Assembly: GCF_014647055.1 (NCBI RefSeq)
Contig: NZ_BMOL01000001.1
Span: 114,501-178,500 of the forward strand
Length of the DNA: 64,000 nucleotides
From: Deinococcus aerolatus
Lineage (GTDB): Bacteria; Deinococcota; Deinococci; Deinococcales; Deinococcaceae
Direction: 5' to 3'
Below are positions 26,047 to 39,279 of the stretch, piece after piece. The notes beneath the pieces were generated by a model that had not been told where the DNA came from, made no database searches, and saw only the letters and a program-made list of their open reading frames with translations. Position 1 is the first letter of the stretch. Every line of letters starts with the position of its first letter. A program made the position numbers and the translations under genes.

Positions 26047-27123
26047 GTGAGTGCCCGCCTGACTTCTGAACACCACCCAGAGCCGGGTCTGGCGGGGCGG
26101 CGCAGGGCCGGGCGCAACACGCTGCGGACCCAGTTCGCACTGGTGATCTTCCTGCTGGCGTTTCTGCCCAATCTGGTGCTCACCTTCACGGCCCAGCCGA
26201 ACCTTCCGGCAGGAGCGCTGCTGGGATGGATGCTGCTGGTGGGCGTCCTGTGCGGCATGGTGGGCTACGTCCTGAGCGGCGCGCTGCTGCGGCCCCTGAG
26301 CCGCCTGCAGGCAGAGGTGGAGAGCGGTGACCTGCCCGCCCGCACGGATGATCCGGCAGAAATCCTGGCGCTGCGCCGGGCCTTCACGGATGTGCTGGAC
26401 CGCCTGGGCACCGAGCAGACGCGCCGCAACGCCTTTATGGCGACGCTGGTGCATGACCTGAAAACCCCGCTGATCGCCGCCGGCCACCTCACGCACGCGC
26501 TGACCACCCTGCCGCTGCCTGAAGCCGAACGCCGGGAGGTGGGCACACAGATGCAGGCCGAGACCCAGCGGCTGCTGGCGCTGGTGCAGCAGATGGCCGA
26601 CGCCCACCGGTTCGAACGCGAGGACGTGAGCATCCAGCGCGTCCCCACCGATCTGCGTGCCTTGCTCGACGGCGTGGCCCGGCGGGTGCAGCCGCAGACC
26701 GAGTGGGGCAGCCTGACCCTGAGCGTGGAGGGCCACGGTGTTGCGCTGGCCGACGCGCAGGTGCTGGAACGCGCCGTGACCAATCTGGCCGAGAACGCCA
26801 TTCGCTACGCCCACTCGCGCGTTGAGCTGTCCGTCACCCCTGAGGGGCTGGCGGTGGCCGACGACGGCCCTGGCCTGGGCGGCTCCCTGGCCCTGCTGGC
26901 CCAGCCGTTTACCTCGCAGCCCACCGCCATCGCCGGCCAGCAGTACACCGCCGGAACTGCGGGCCTGGGCCTGTTCATCGCCCGCCGGATTGCCGAGGCG
27001 CACGGCGGCGAGCTGCGCTACACCTACCACCCCCACCAGCTGCCTGAGCACGACGCCGCTTCCCTGTCCGCATCCTGCCTGCCCACCATCTTCACGCTGA
27101 CTCTTCCGGAGGTCACCCCATGA
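26047..27123 (+). CDS. Sensor histidine kinase (HisKA type)
   Basis: A 358-residue membrane kinase. Two helices (about 28-50 and 57-78) with almost no periplasmic loop, then a HAMP-like linker ([19 protein letters not shown]), HisKA with H136 in VHDLKTPL, and HATPase_c with N-box [15 protein letters not shown] and [12 protein letters not shown]. The tiny external loop suggests sensing within the membrane or through a partner. GTG start, leaderless. It overlaps the response regulator gene by 4 nt (ATGA). Confidence 0.92.
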   Translation: MSARLTSEHHPEPGLAGRRRAGRNTLRTQFALVIFLLAFLPNLVLTFTAQPNLPAGALLGWMLLVGVLCGMVGYVLSGALLRPLSRLQAEVESGDLPARTDDPAEILALRRAFTDVLDRLGTEQTRRNAFMATLVHDLKTPLIAAGHLTHALTTLPLPEAERREVGTQMQAETQRLLALVQQMADAHRFEREDVSIQRVPTDLRALLDGVARRVQPQTEWGSLTLSVEGHGVALADAQVLERAVTNLAENAIRYAHSRVELSVTPEGLAVADDGPGLGGSLALLAQPFTSQPTAIAGQQYTAGTAGLGLFIARRIAEAHGGELRYTYHPHQLPEHDAASLSASCLPTIFTLTLPEVTP

Positions 27124-27704
27124 AACTCGTTATCGCTGATGATCACCCGCTGTTCCGTATGGGCCTCAAGTACGCCCTGATGCACCAGGGCTTCGACGTG
27201 GTGGCCGAGGCCGCCGACGGCCTGAGCGCCCTGGACGCCTGCCGCACCCTGCAGCCCGACGCCGCGCTGCTGGACATCAAGATGCCCGGCATGACCGGCA
27301 TCGAGGTCTGCGAGCGGCTGCGCATGACCCACCCCCAGGTCGTCAGCGTGCTGATCACCACCTTTGCCGAACCTGCCATCGTACAGGCGGCCCGCGCCGC
27401 CGGGGCCCGCGGCTACGTCAGCAAGGAAACCGATCCCGAGAGCCTGGCCCGGCAGCTGCGCGACATCGTGGCCCACCCGGAAATTGACCGCCTGCCGCAG
27501 GTGGACGTGCCCCGCCTGACCCCCCGCGAATCCGAGGTGCTGCCCCTCCTGGCCCAGGGCTACAGCAACAAGGAGATTGCCAAGAACCTGGGGGTCAGCC
27601 CCGACACCGTCAAGGACCATCTGGCCCGCCTGTACGCCAAGCTGGACGCCGGGGACCGCACCCAGGCCGTCAGCCGCGCCCGCAGCATTGGCCTGCTGCA
27701 CTGA
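27120..27704 (+). CDS. NarL/LuxR-family response regulator
   Basis: A 194-residue regulator: REC domain with [11 protein letters not shown] and phospho-acceptor D52 ([11 protein letters not shown]), K near 103, then a LuxR helix-turn-helix ([43 protein letters not shown]). Partner of the kinase just upstream. NarL regulators usually pair with HisKA_3 kinases, so pairing with a HisKA kinase is uncommon. The target genes are not evident. Confidence 0.93.
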   Translation: MKLVIADDHPLFRMGLKYALMHQGFDVVAEAADGLSALDACRTLQPDAALLDIKMPGMTGIEVCERLRMTHPQVVSVLITTFAEPAIVQAARAAGARGYVSKETDPESLARQLRDIVAHPEIDRLPQVDVPRLTPRESEVLPLLAQGYSNKEIAKNLGVSPDTVKDHLARLYAKLDAGDRTQAVSRARSIGLLH

Positions 27705-27760
27705 ACCTGGATGCAGAAGTGTCGCCGGGCGTGAATCTGGGGGCCACCTACCGCTTCTGA
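27701..27760 (+). pseudogene. C-terminal remnant of an outer-membrane/SLH-type barrel gene
   Basis: Right after (and overlapping) the response regulator stop, a second frame reads 19 residues ending GVNLGATYRF and a stop. That is the classic end of Deinococcus-type outer-membrane barrels, yet no barrel gene precedes it. Likely the tail of a gene deleted by the event that placed the two-component pair here. Confidence 0.5.
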
Positions 27761-27831
27761 GGGGCAGTCAGGAGGACCAGCGGGCGGTGAGACCGTTAGA
27801 CCTTCCTGGCGGTTTTTTCTCCCCGGCCCTG

Positions 27832-27837
27832 TACCCT
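27832..27837 (+). promoter_or_regulatory. Leaderless -10 box for the aminotransferase gene
   Basis: TACCCT, 7 nt before ATG 27845. Confidence 0.65.
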
Positions 27838-27844
27838 GAACCCC

Positions 27845-29026
27845 ATGAGCAGCCCCTTTGCCCTGTCGGCGCGTGCGCTGAGCCTCAAGCCCTCCTCGAC
27901 GGTGGCCGTGACCAGCCGCGCGCTGGAACTGCAAAAAGCCGGGGTGGACGTGATCAGCATGAGCGTGGGCGAGCCAGATTTCGACACGCCGGCGCACGTC
28001 AAGGCCGCCGCCATCCGCGCCATCGAATCCGGCAAGACCAGATACACGCCGGTCAGCGGCATCCCCGAACTGCGGGAGGCCATCAGCGCCAAGTTCCGGC
28101 GCGAGAACGGACTGGAGTACGCGCCGGACGCGGTGACGGTCACGTCGGGCGGCAAGCAGGCGCTGTTCAATGCCTTCTTCGCCCTGCTCAATCCGGGGGA
28201 CGAGGTCCTGATTCCCGCGCCGTACTGGGTCAGCTATCCGGAGATGGTGGCGCTGACCGGGGCGTTTCCGGTGGCCGTGCCGACGCATCCGGCCAGCGGC
28301 TTTCAGCTGGACCCGCAGGCGCTGGAGGCCCGCGTCACCCCCATGACCCGCATGATCGTGCTGAACAGCCCCGGCAATCCCACGGGCGCGGTGTTCACGC
28401 CGGAGGTGTTGCAGGCGGTGGCCGGGGTGGCCCAGCGCCACAACCTGATGATCGTCACCGACGAGATGTACGAGCATCTGGTGTACGACGCCTCCCAGGT
28501 CAGCATCGGCACCTTCGCGCCGGAGCATACGCTGACCGTGAACGGGGCCAGCAAGGCGTATGCCATGACCGGCTGGCGCATCGGCTACGCGGGCGGCCCG
28601 AAGCCCGTGATCGCCGCGATGAACGCCCTGCAGTCACAGAGCACCAGCAACGCCAGCAGCGTGTCACAGTACGCCGCCCTGGCCGCGTTCCAGCAGCACG
28701 AGGAAACCACCCAATTTATCGAGATGACCCTGGGAGCGTACCGCCAGCGGCGCGACCGCATCGTGGCCGGCCTGAACGCGCTGGGTCTGACGACGCCCAC
28801 GCCGCAGGGGGCCTTCTACGTGATGGCCGACACGACCCGCATCCACCCCGACGAGCTGGAGGCCGCCCGCATCATCCTCGACGACGCGCGGGTGGCTGTG
28901 GTTCCCGGCACCGATTTCGCCGCTCCCGGTCAGGTGCGCCTGAGCTACGCCACCAGCATGGACAACATCGAGGAAGTGCTGAGGCGGCTGGGCGAACTGC
29001 TGGAGCGCCGCACACCGGCCGACTGA
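27845..29026 (+). CDS. Class I/II aminotransferase (aspartate aminotransferase-like)
   Basis: A 393-residue PLP enzyme of fold type I. MSVGEPDFDTPAHVK, VTVTSGGKQALFNAF, LNSPGNPTGAVF, DEMYEHLVYD and the PLP lysine K237 in GASKAYAMTGWRIGY define the aspartate aminotransferase Ib subgroup (as in Thermus AspC), which transfers the amino group of aspartate or glutamate, sometimes prephenate. Leaderless ATG start. Stands alone before the mur cluster. Confidence 0.93.
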   Translation: MSSPFALSARALSLKPSSTVAVTSRALELQKAGVDVISMSVGEPDFDTPAHVKAAAIRAIESGKTRYTPVSGIPELREAISAKFRRENGLEYAPDAVTVTSGGKQALFNAFFALLNPGDEVLIPAPYWVSYPEMVALTGAFPVAVPTHPASGFQLDPQALEARVTPMTRMIVLNSPGNPTGAVFTPEVLQAVAGVAQRHNLMIVTDEMYEHLVYDASQVSIGTFAPEHTLTVNGASKAYAMTGWRIGYAGGPKPVIAAMNALQSQSTSNASSVSQYAALAAFQQHEETTQFIEMTLGAYRQRRDRIVAGLNALGLTTPTPQGAFYVMADTTRIHPDELEAARIILDDARVAVVPGTDFAAPGQVRLSYATSMDNIEEVLRRLGELLERRTPAD

Positions 29027-29114
29027 GCCGTTCCGGGCGGTTGAGGCCCACCGCCAGAGGCCGGCGGGACGGCCTGGGCAGACCACCGCGCGCCACCCGG
29101 CACACCCCATCCTC

Positions 29115-29120
29115 TACACT
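29115..29120 (+). promoter_or_regulatory. Leaderless -10 box for murG (mur/fts operon)
   Basis: TACACT, 8 nt before ATG 29129; first gene of the murG-murC-murB-ftsQ-ftsA run. Confidence 0.6.
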
Positions 29121-29128
29121 GCGCCCCA

Positions 29129-30309
<1,181 letters not shown>

Positions 30310-30310
<1 letters not shown>

Positions 30311-31767
30311 TGGCCCCCCTCCCCCCTTCCACCATGACTGACCCTTCCCTGCCTTCCCCCACCCCCGACGCAGCCCGCCCCGAACCGCTGCACTACCACC
30401 TGATGGGCATCGGCGGCATCGGCATGAGCGCCTTTGCCCGGCTGCTGCACGCCCGCGGCGCACGGGTCAGCGGCTGCGACGAGTCGGTGACCGAACTGAC
30501 GGCGCAGCTTCTGGCCGAGGGCATCGCGGTAGGCCGTGGCCACTCGGCGGCGCACGTCACTACGCAGCCGCACAGCAGGATTGACGTGCTGGTGGCCTCC
30601 GAGGCGGTGCCCAAGTCGCATCCCGAACTGGTGGCCGCGCGTGAAGCAGGCATTGAGGTCCGCCCGCGCATGGCGCTGCTGGACGAGCTGCTGCGCGCCG
30701 GGCCGAGCATCGGCGTGATCGGCACGCACGGCAAGACCACCACCACCAGCATGATCGCCGTGGCGCTGGCTGGGGCGGGCCTGGACCCCTCGGCCTTTGT
30801 GGGCGGCATCGTCCCGGAATTCGGCAGCAACGCCCGCGTCGGCGCCGGCCCCTTTGTGGCCGAGGTGGACGAGTCGGACCGCGCCTTCGCCGAACTGGGC
30901 AGTGAAACCGCCGTGTTCACCAACGCCGAGGACGACCACGTGGGCGGCAACCAGGCCACCTACTGGGCCACCGTGGAGGAGCAGCACGCGGGCTTCGCCC
31001 GTTACGTGGCGCAGTCGGGGCGGGTGCTGCTGTGCGCCGACTGGCCGGGTCTTGCCGACCTGTGCGCGGGGACGCAGGAAACCCTCAGTTACGGACAGGC
31101 CGAGGGGGCCGACTACCGCGCCGTCCACCTGCGCCCGGACCCGGACGGCACCTCGTTCACGGTGACCTTTCAGGGCGAGGCGCTGGGCGAGGCCCGCGTG
31201 GGGTTACCCGGCGTGCACAACGTGTTGAACGCGCTGGCGGCGCTGGCGGTCAACCACCTGTACGGCGGGGCGTTCGGGGCCGCCGCCGCCGCCCTGGCCG
31301 CCTTCGGGGGACCGGGCCGCCGCTGGCAGCGCATCGGCACCCTGAACGGGGCGCTGGTGATCGACGATTACGCGCACAACGCCACCAAGGTGGCCGCCGC
31401 TGTTCAGGCCGCGCGACAGACCGGGCGGCGGGTACGGGTGGTCTTTCAGCCGCACCGTTACCTGCGGACGCAGCAGAGCTGGCCGCGTCTGGCCGACGCC
31501 CTGATGGACGCCGATGAGGTGCTGCTGCTGGACATTGTTGCCGCCTCCGAGCCGCCCATTGAGGGCATCCACACCACGCTGATCTCGGACCGCATGACCG
31601 CCAACGGCCACGCGGGCGTGCGCTACCTGCCGGACCGCGAGGAGGTGCTGCAGGTGCTGCGCGAGACGGCAGCCCCCGGCGACGTGATCGTCACGATGGG
31701 CGCAGGCGACGTGTGGAAGCTGGCGCGCGAGCTGGTGACCCCGGACGCGGCTGGAGCGCGCCCGTGA
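30310..31767 (+). CDS. murC: UDP-N-acetylmuramate--L-alanine ligase MurC
   Basis: A 485-residue Mur ligase that adds the first L-Ala of the stem peptide. HLMGIGGIGMSAFA is the N-terminal UDP-binding loop, IGTHGKTTTTSM the ATP P-loop, AEVDESDRAF the metal Glu region, and VVFQPHRYLRTQ the C-terminal domain. ATG 30310 overlaps the murG stop; the ATG at 30334 (MTDPS) is an alternative. Stop overlaps the GTG start of murB. Confidence 0.95.
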
Positions 31768-32695
31768 CTGCCGCGCCACACAGCCGGACAGGCGCGCGGG
31801 TGGACCGGCTGCCGCTGGCCCGCTTCACGACGCTGGGCGTGGGCGGCGAGGCCGAGGTCTGGTTCGTCTCGGACCACGCGCAACTGGCCGAGGCGATGGC
31901 CCAGCCCTACCGCATCCTGGGCGGCGGCAGCAACCTGGTGATTGCCGACGAGGGGGTGCCCGAGCGTGTGATTCGCCTGAGCGGCCCGCTGGCCGAACGT
32001 GACCTGATGCCGGACCCCGCACTCAGCGACGGCGATCAGATCGTGACCGGCTGGGTGGGGGGCGGCGTGCCGCTGCCCGGACTGGTCCGCGCCCTGCAGA
32101 AGCTGGGGCTGGGCAACCTGGAAGGCACCGTGGGGATTCCCGCGCAGGTGGGCGGCGCGGTGTGGATGAACGCCGGAACGCGCTACGGCGAGATGTTTGA
32201 CGGCCTGCACACGCTGGAAATCGCCACGCCGGACGGACTGAGGGTGGTCGCCCCCGGTGAGCTGCGCTGGGGCTACCGCGACAGCGGCATTCCGCGGGGG
32301 CACATTGTCACGCGCGTCCGCCTGAAGCTGCAGCGCAGCACGCCCGAAGAGGTCCTGGCAAAGATGACCCTGGCCGACACCGCCCGCAAGGGGCAGCCCA
32401 AGATGAAAACGCCGGGCTGCGCCTTCAAGAATCCCGGCGGCGTCGGAGCCGGGCGGCTGATCGACGAGGCGGGTCTGAAGGGTGCGCGGGTGGGCAACGC
32501 TTTAATTGCCCCCGAGCACGCCAACTTCATCGTGAATCTGGGCGGCGCAACCGCCAGCGACGTTCACGCGCTGCTGGACCTGATCCGCCAGCGCGTCGCC
32601 GTGCCGCTGGAACTGGAGTATGAACTGTGGCCCGGCGGCGCGCTGGGGCAGGCGACGTCCGCCGTCACTGGCTTTTCGTGGCCTGTGGGGCCAGA

Positions 32696-32699
<4 letters not shown>
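31764..32699 (+). CDS. murB: UDP-N-acetylenolpyruvoylglucosamine reductase MurB
   Basis: A 311-residue FAD enzyme that completes UDP-MurNAc. FTTLGVGGEAEVWFV, LGGGSNLVIAD, GIPAQVGGAVWMNAGTRYGE, GYRDSGI (with the proton-donor Ser nearby) and GCAFKNPGG are the type II MurB signature. GTG 31764 (GTGA overlap with murC) gives a compact N-terminus; the upstream extension is not coding. Stop overlaps ftsQ (GTGA). Confidence 0.95.
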
Positions 32700-34734
<2,035 letters not shown>

Positions 34735-34758
34735 CGTGACCCCACACGGGTCAGCCGT

Positions 34759-34789
34759 GCGGTGAGAGTCCTTCCGGGCCGCTCACCGC
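34759..34789 (+). terminator. Hairpin between ftsA and ftsZ
   Basis: GCGGTGAG (34759-34766) pairs with CTCACCGC (34782-34789). No U-tract, so more likely a processing or attenuation site than a full terminator. Confidence 0.4.
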
Positions 34790-34840
34790 GTCGTGCTGGG
34801 CTGTGTCCCTGTTTCCCCCGCACCACACACAAAGGTGCGC

Positions 34841-34846
34841 TAAACT
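34841..34846 (+). promoter_or_regulatory. Possible -10 of an ftsZ promoter
   Basis: TAAACT, 61 bp before ATG 34908; no clear -35. Confidence 0.35.
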
Positions 34847-34907
34847 ACCGCCAACCAGAAAGCGACCTCTCCCTGCCCGGCAGGACGTTGAGGCAAGGAG
34901 ACCAAAG

Positions 34908-35978
<1,071 letters not shown>

Positions 35979-35990
35979 TCTTCAGTGAGT

Positions 35991-36025
35991 AGGGGGCTGG
36001 GGCGTACTGCTCCGGCCCCTTTTCT
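35991..36025 (+). terminator. Terminator of ftsZ
   Basis: AGGGGGCTGG (35991-36000) pairs with CCGGCCCCT (36012-36020) with one bulge and one G-U, then TTTTCTGT. Confidence 0.8.
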
Positions 36026-36126
36026 GTATTTAGGACCCCTTCCCCCGCCGCTCTGATAAAGCTCCCGGCTGCAAGCGATGTGCCGTGACTCTGGGACCGC
36101 TCACACCCCACTACCATCCGATGCGT

Positions 36127-36359
36127 ATTGGGAACCGGACAAAATTCACCTGCGAGGAAAAAGACCGTCAGAGTCGATATCTCTGGACTGCATACCAGCT
36201 GTGCCCTCCCTCCGGCCATACACGCATAGCTGCCACTCCCGTAAAAATTTGGGCGTCCCTGACGCAAGCTGCATAGGGCCTGTTCCGACTGGACGCTCAA
36301 TCGGGATCGTAAAACGCCGATATGACCGTGAATACTCAGACTTTTGTCCGGTTCCCAAT
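36127..36359. mobile_element. MITE-like element with 18-bp perfect terminal inverted repeats
   Basis: ATTGGGAACCGGACAAAA at 36127-36144 is repeated exactly in inverse at 36342-36359, enclosing about 197 bp with visibly lower GC than the flanks and no gene. Outer flanks ATGC/GCAT extend the symmetry with a 2-nt slip. No clear target duplication (GCGT versus GCAT at best). Together with 36026-36126 and 36360-36429 this fills the 450-bp gap behind ftsZ. Confidence 0.7.
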
Positions 36360-36367
36360 GCATAGAT

Positions 36368-36396
36368 TTGACAGGCGCTGAATACTACGCTATTTT
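36368..36396 (+). promoter_or_regulatory. Orphan sigma-70 promoter
   Basis: TTGACA (36368-36373), exactly 17 nt, TATTTT (36391-36396). It points at a terminator 12 bp on and has no gene behind it. TGTCAA at 36400-36405 repeats the -35 in inverse. Confidence 0.55.
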
Positions 36397-36407
36397 CTTT
36401 GTCAACA

Positions 36408-36431
36408 CCGCCGAACCAGGCGGCTTTTTTT
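36408..36431 (+). terminator. Intrinsic terminator just after the orphan promoter
   Basis: CCGCC (36408-36412) pairs with GGCGG (36419-36423), then C and T7. Overlaps the 3' end of mobA on the other strand. Confidence 0.75.
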
Positions 36432-37011
36432 ATTGCCTTTGTGAATCAGGGTGTTCAGCAGCGACAGCCGCCAGAGCTTCAGGGGTATTTACATTCCGCA
36501 GAGCAGCCGACAGGCCGCCCAGAAACACACACTGCTCGGCTGGCACGGCAAGCCGCAGCCGCCGCTCCCCAGCGTCCAGCAGGGCGCTGACACGCGGCAG
36601 CAGTTCGCGGCGGTACAGTCCGGCCAGCGGCTGGGGCCGGTCCGCTTCATCCAGCGGCAGCACGGCCAGCGCCTCTGACGTGCGGGCCTGTGCCAGCGCC
36701 GCCCAGAATCCGGGCGTCAATCCGGGCAGGTCCACCCCCGTGAAAGCCAGCCACTGGGCCGGGGCATGGTGCAGGGCAGCCTCCAGGCCAGCCAGCGGCC
36801 CCTCGCCCGGACGGGTGTCGGGCACCACCGTCCAGCCGTCCAGCACGTATTTACCGGGGGGAGCAATCAGCAGCCGGGCCGGGCAGGCCTGCAAACTGGC
36901 CGCGACATGGTGCAGCAGGGGCCGCCCGTGCAGCAGTGCCAGCGCCTTGTCCGACCCGAAACGGCTGGAGCGCCCCCCTGCCGTGATGGACGCCGTGAAA
37001 TCCCAGGACAC
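36430..37011 (-). CDS. mobA: Molybdenum cofactor guanylyltransferase MobA-like
   Basis: A 193-residue nucleotidyltransferase that joins GMP to molybdopterin. ITAGGRSSRFGSDKALALLHGRPLL is the GTP-binding signature of the NTP_transf_3 fold; PDTRPGEGPLAGLEAAL and FTGVDLPGLTP follow at the expected places. Shorter C-terminus than E. coli MobA but complete. Start GTG 37011, 10 bp after the stop of the aldehyde dehydrogenase gene, so probably co-transcribed. Confidence 0.85.
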   Translation of the reverse strand: MSWDFTASITAGGRSSRFGSDKALALLHGRPLLHHVAASLQACPARLLIAPPGKYVLDGWTVVPDTRPGEGPLAGLEAALHHAPAQWLAFTGVDLPGLTPGFWAALAQARTSEALAVLPLDEADRPQPLAGLYRRELLPRVSALLDAGERRLRLAVPAEQCVFLGGLSAALRNVNTPEALAAVAAEHPDSQRQ

Positions 37012-37021
37012 GCCCTAGTCC

Positions 37022-38488
37022 CTAGCGGCGCGGGCCAGCCTGCCGTTCCAGCAACCGCAGGGCCCAGGTAGTCAGACGCGGCAGCGGGCGACCGTATGGC
37101 GGGTACATCAGCCGCACCGGGGACCGGCCGGGTTCGCGCATGACGGCCCGCTCGTGGCTGAAGGTCCGGAAGCCGTATTCACCGTGGTAGTTGCCCATGC
37201 CGCTGCTGCCCACGCCGCCGAAGGGAAGGTGCGGGTTGGTCAGGTGGATCACCGTGCCGTTCACCACCATGCCGCCGCTGGTGGTGGCCTGCCGGGTCTG
37301 CGTGACCGCGCCTTCGTCCTCGGCGAACAGGTACAGGGCCAGCGGGGGGGCCAGCCGACGCACCTGTGCCAGCGCCTGACCAAACTCCCGGTATGTCAGC
37401 ACCGGCAGCACCGGGCCAAACAGTTCCTCGGCCATCAGTGGCATGTCGTGCGTCACGTCCGTGACCACGGTGGGCGAGATGAAGCGGGCCTGCGGATCGA
37501 ACTCGCCGCCCAGCGCCACCCGCGCTCCCTGTTCGACACTCCGGGCCGTCAGCTTCTGCAGGCGCTCAACGCTGCCCGCGTCCACCATGCGGCCGTAGTC
37601 GGGGCCGACGCGCTGCCACGCATGGTCCCCGTAGCGCCGCGCGATCAGGGCGTCCAGTTCCATGACAAAGGCGTCGCGCATGTGTTCGGGCAGCAATACG
37701 TAGTCAGGGGCCACGCAGGTCTGCCCGGCATTCAGCAGCTTGCCCCAGGCGATGCGCTCGGCCGCCGCTTTCAGGTCCGCACTGGGATGCACGATGGCCG
37801 GGGATTTGCCGCCCAGTTCCAGCGTCACGCTGCTCAGGTTCTGGGCGGCGGCGGCCATCACCTTGCGCCCGATGGCGCCGCTGCCCGTGAAGAAGATGTG
37901 GTCAAAGGGCAGCGTGGTCAGCGTATGCGCCGCCGCGCCGTCACCCTCCACCACCGTCACCAGACGCGGCTCGAAGACGCTTTCCAGCAGTTCCCGCAGG
38001 GCGCGTGAGACGTTCGGGGCCTTCTCGCTGGGCTTAAGCACCACCGTGTTGCCCGCGGCCAGGCTGGCAATCAGCGGCGACAGCGCCAGGTTGACCGGGT
38101 AGTTCCATGGGCTCAGGATCAGGGTCACGCCGCGGGCCTGAAACTGCACCTCGCTGCTCGCGCCCACCATCACCAGCGGCGTGCCCACCCGGCGCGGGGC
38201 CATCCAGCGCGGCAGGCGGCGGATGATGAACTGCAGTTCCTCCAGCACCGGATGAATCTCGGTGATCTCGGCCTCGGCTCGGCTCTTGCCCAGGTCCAGC
38301 GCCAGGGCATCGGCCAGGGCCACCCGCCGCGCCCTGACCGCGTCGTGCAGCCGCCGCAGGATCGCCTGACGCTCGGCAGCCCCGGTCTGCGCGGCCCGCC
38401 AGCGCCAGTCCTGCTGGGTCTGGAACAGCTGATGCAATTCCGTTTCGGAAGGCTGTGGAACGGCGGACGCAGGTGCGGTGGCAGTCAT
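37022..38488 (-). CDS. Aldehyde dehydrogenase (ALDH3-type)
   Basis: A 488-residue NAD(P)-dependent aldehyde dehydrogenase. The general base is E224 (LELGGKSP) and the nucleophile C258 (NAGQTCVAPDY), 34 residues apart as usual. SPWNYPVNLALSPLIASLAAGNTVVLKPSE, TGSGAIGRKVM and LPFGGVGSSGMGNYHGEYGFRTFSH place it in the ALDH3/coniferyl-type group that oxidises medium-chain fatty or aromatic aldehydes. GAGG lies before the ATG. A promoter with an overlapping dyad lies 37-53 bp upstream. Confidence 0.93.
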   Translation of the reverse strand: MTATAPASAVPQPSETELHQLFQTQQDWRWRAAQTGAAERQAILRRLHDAVRARRVALADALALDLGKSRAEAEITEIHPVLEELQFIIRRLPRWMAPRRVGTPLVMVGASSEVQFQARGVTLILSPWNYPVNLALSPLIASLAAGNTVVLKPSEKAPNVSRALRELLESVFEPRLVTVVEGDGAAAHTLTTLPFDHIFFTGSGAIGRKVMAAAAQNLSSVTLELGGKSPAIVHPSADLKAAAERIAWGKLLNAGQTCVAPDYVLLPEHMRDAFVMELDALIARRYGDHAWQRVGPDYGRMVDAGSVERLQKLTARSVEQGARVALGGEFDPQARFISPTVVTDVTHDMPLMAEELFGPVLPVLTYREFGQALAQVRRLAPPLALYLFAEDEGAVTQTRQATTSGGMVVNGTVIHLTNPHLPFGGVGSSGMGNYHGEYGFRTFSHERAVMREPGRSPVRLMYPPYGRPLPRLTTWALRLLERQAGPRR

Positions 38489-38524
38489 GGCGGAACCTCG
38501 CAGGAACTGGAAGTGATGGGAATT

Positions 38525-38541
38525 GGACTGAGTATAAGTCC
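38525..38541 (-). promoter_or_regulatory. Promoter -10 with overlapping operator for the ALDH gene
   Basis: Inverted repeat GGACT-N7-AGTCC (38525-38541) contains the minus-strand -10 TATACT (38536-38531). The arrangement suits repression of the aldehyde dehydrogenase operon. Confidence 0.5.
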
Positions 38542-38731
38542 TTGGGCGGTCAGAAACTGTGTGCGCCGGACGGCGTTTCCTCTCTCCCCCCCGGTATGCC
38601 GGGCCCGCCGCCAGGTTGGATGAGCCGCCTTAACCACTCTGTTACAAAGCGGGGAAAACGACACTCAGGGTCAGGGGCACACGGCACACTGCGAGTCGAA
38701 AGACAATTCAAAGCTTCACGGAGGTTCCGCT

Positions 38732-39184
38732 ATGAAAACGATTCTGATGCTGCCCGCCCTGGCCGTCGCCCTCAGTGCCTGCACCATGATGTCGGGTGAC
38801 ATGAAGGCCTACACCCTCAACAAGCAGCCGGCCGGAATGGCCCTGAGCTCCAGCGGCACAGTCACGCCCAAGATGGACGGCACCATGGTCATGACCACCG
38901 CCAAGGTCATGGGTCTGGCCCCCAGCACCTATTACGTGGCCCATTATCACGTGATGGGCACCAAGAGCGCTGACCCCTGCGCCAGTGAAGGTGCGCCCAT
39001 CATGGCCAGCAAGATCGTGGGCCAGACCGACGCCGCGGGCATGCTGAGCCTCAGCGGCAGCGTGGCCAAGTCAGAGATCATGAACGCCAAGTACTTCAAC
39101 GTCCACACCGCCAGCGGCCCGGACGGCACCCCGGCGGACGCGGGCGTGACCTGCACGGCGATCGACATCGCCATGATGAAGTGA
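38732..39184 (+). CDS. Lipoprotein with SodC/CHRD-like beta domain
   Basis: A 150-residue exported protein with lipobox LSAC (Cys 17). The mature domain has a His-rich pair (VAHYHVMG), a DPCASEG loop, the YFNVHTA strand and VTCTAI, two cysteines that could form the SodC-type disulfide. This resembles the Cu/Zn superoxide dismutase/CHRD fold seen in Deinococcus lipoproteins, but the full metal-ligand set is not obvious, so enzymatic activity is doubtful. GGAGG precedes the ATG. Confidence 0.7.
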   Translation: MKTILMLPALAVALSACTMMSGDMKAYTLNKQPAGMALSSSGTVTPKMDGTMVMTTAKVMGLAPSTYYVAHYHVMGTKSADPCASEGAPIMASKIVGQTDAAGMLSLSGSVAKSEIMNAKYFNVHTASGPDGTPADAGVTCTAIDIAMMK

Positions 39185-39216
39185 GCTGACCACGGCGTCA
39201 GCGTCTCCAGACGCAA

Positions 39217-39253
39217 AGAGGGAGGCCAGGGCAACTCACCCTGGCCTCCCTCT
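39217..39253. terminator. Bidirectional terminator
   Basis: A perfect 15-bp stem (39217-39231 with 39239-39253) and 7-nt loop between convergent genes. Confidence 0.8.
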
Positions 39254-39279
39254 CTGGCCGCCGCGATGACAGCCGCGCT

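Noticed and set aside
25249..27051. A 600-codon minus-strand frame running from the MBL hydrolase back through the histidine kinase gene
   Set aside because: Only the last 219 codons look like protein; the rest is antisense to a clear kinase and is rich in Gly/Gln/Arg/His typical of GC-rich antisense frames.
34759..34789. ftsA-ftsZ hairpin as a full transcription terminator
   Set aside because: No U-tract follows and ftsZ is downstream with only a weak promoter candidate; listed at low confidence as an attenuation or processing site.
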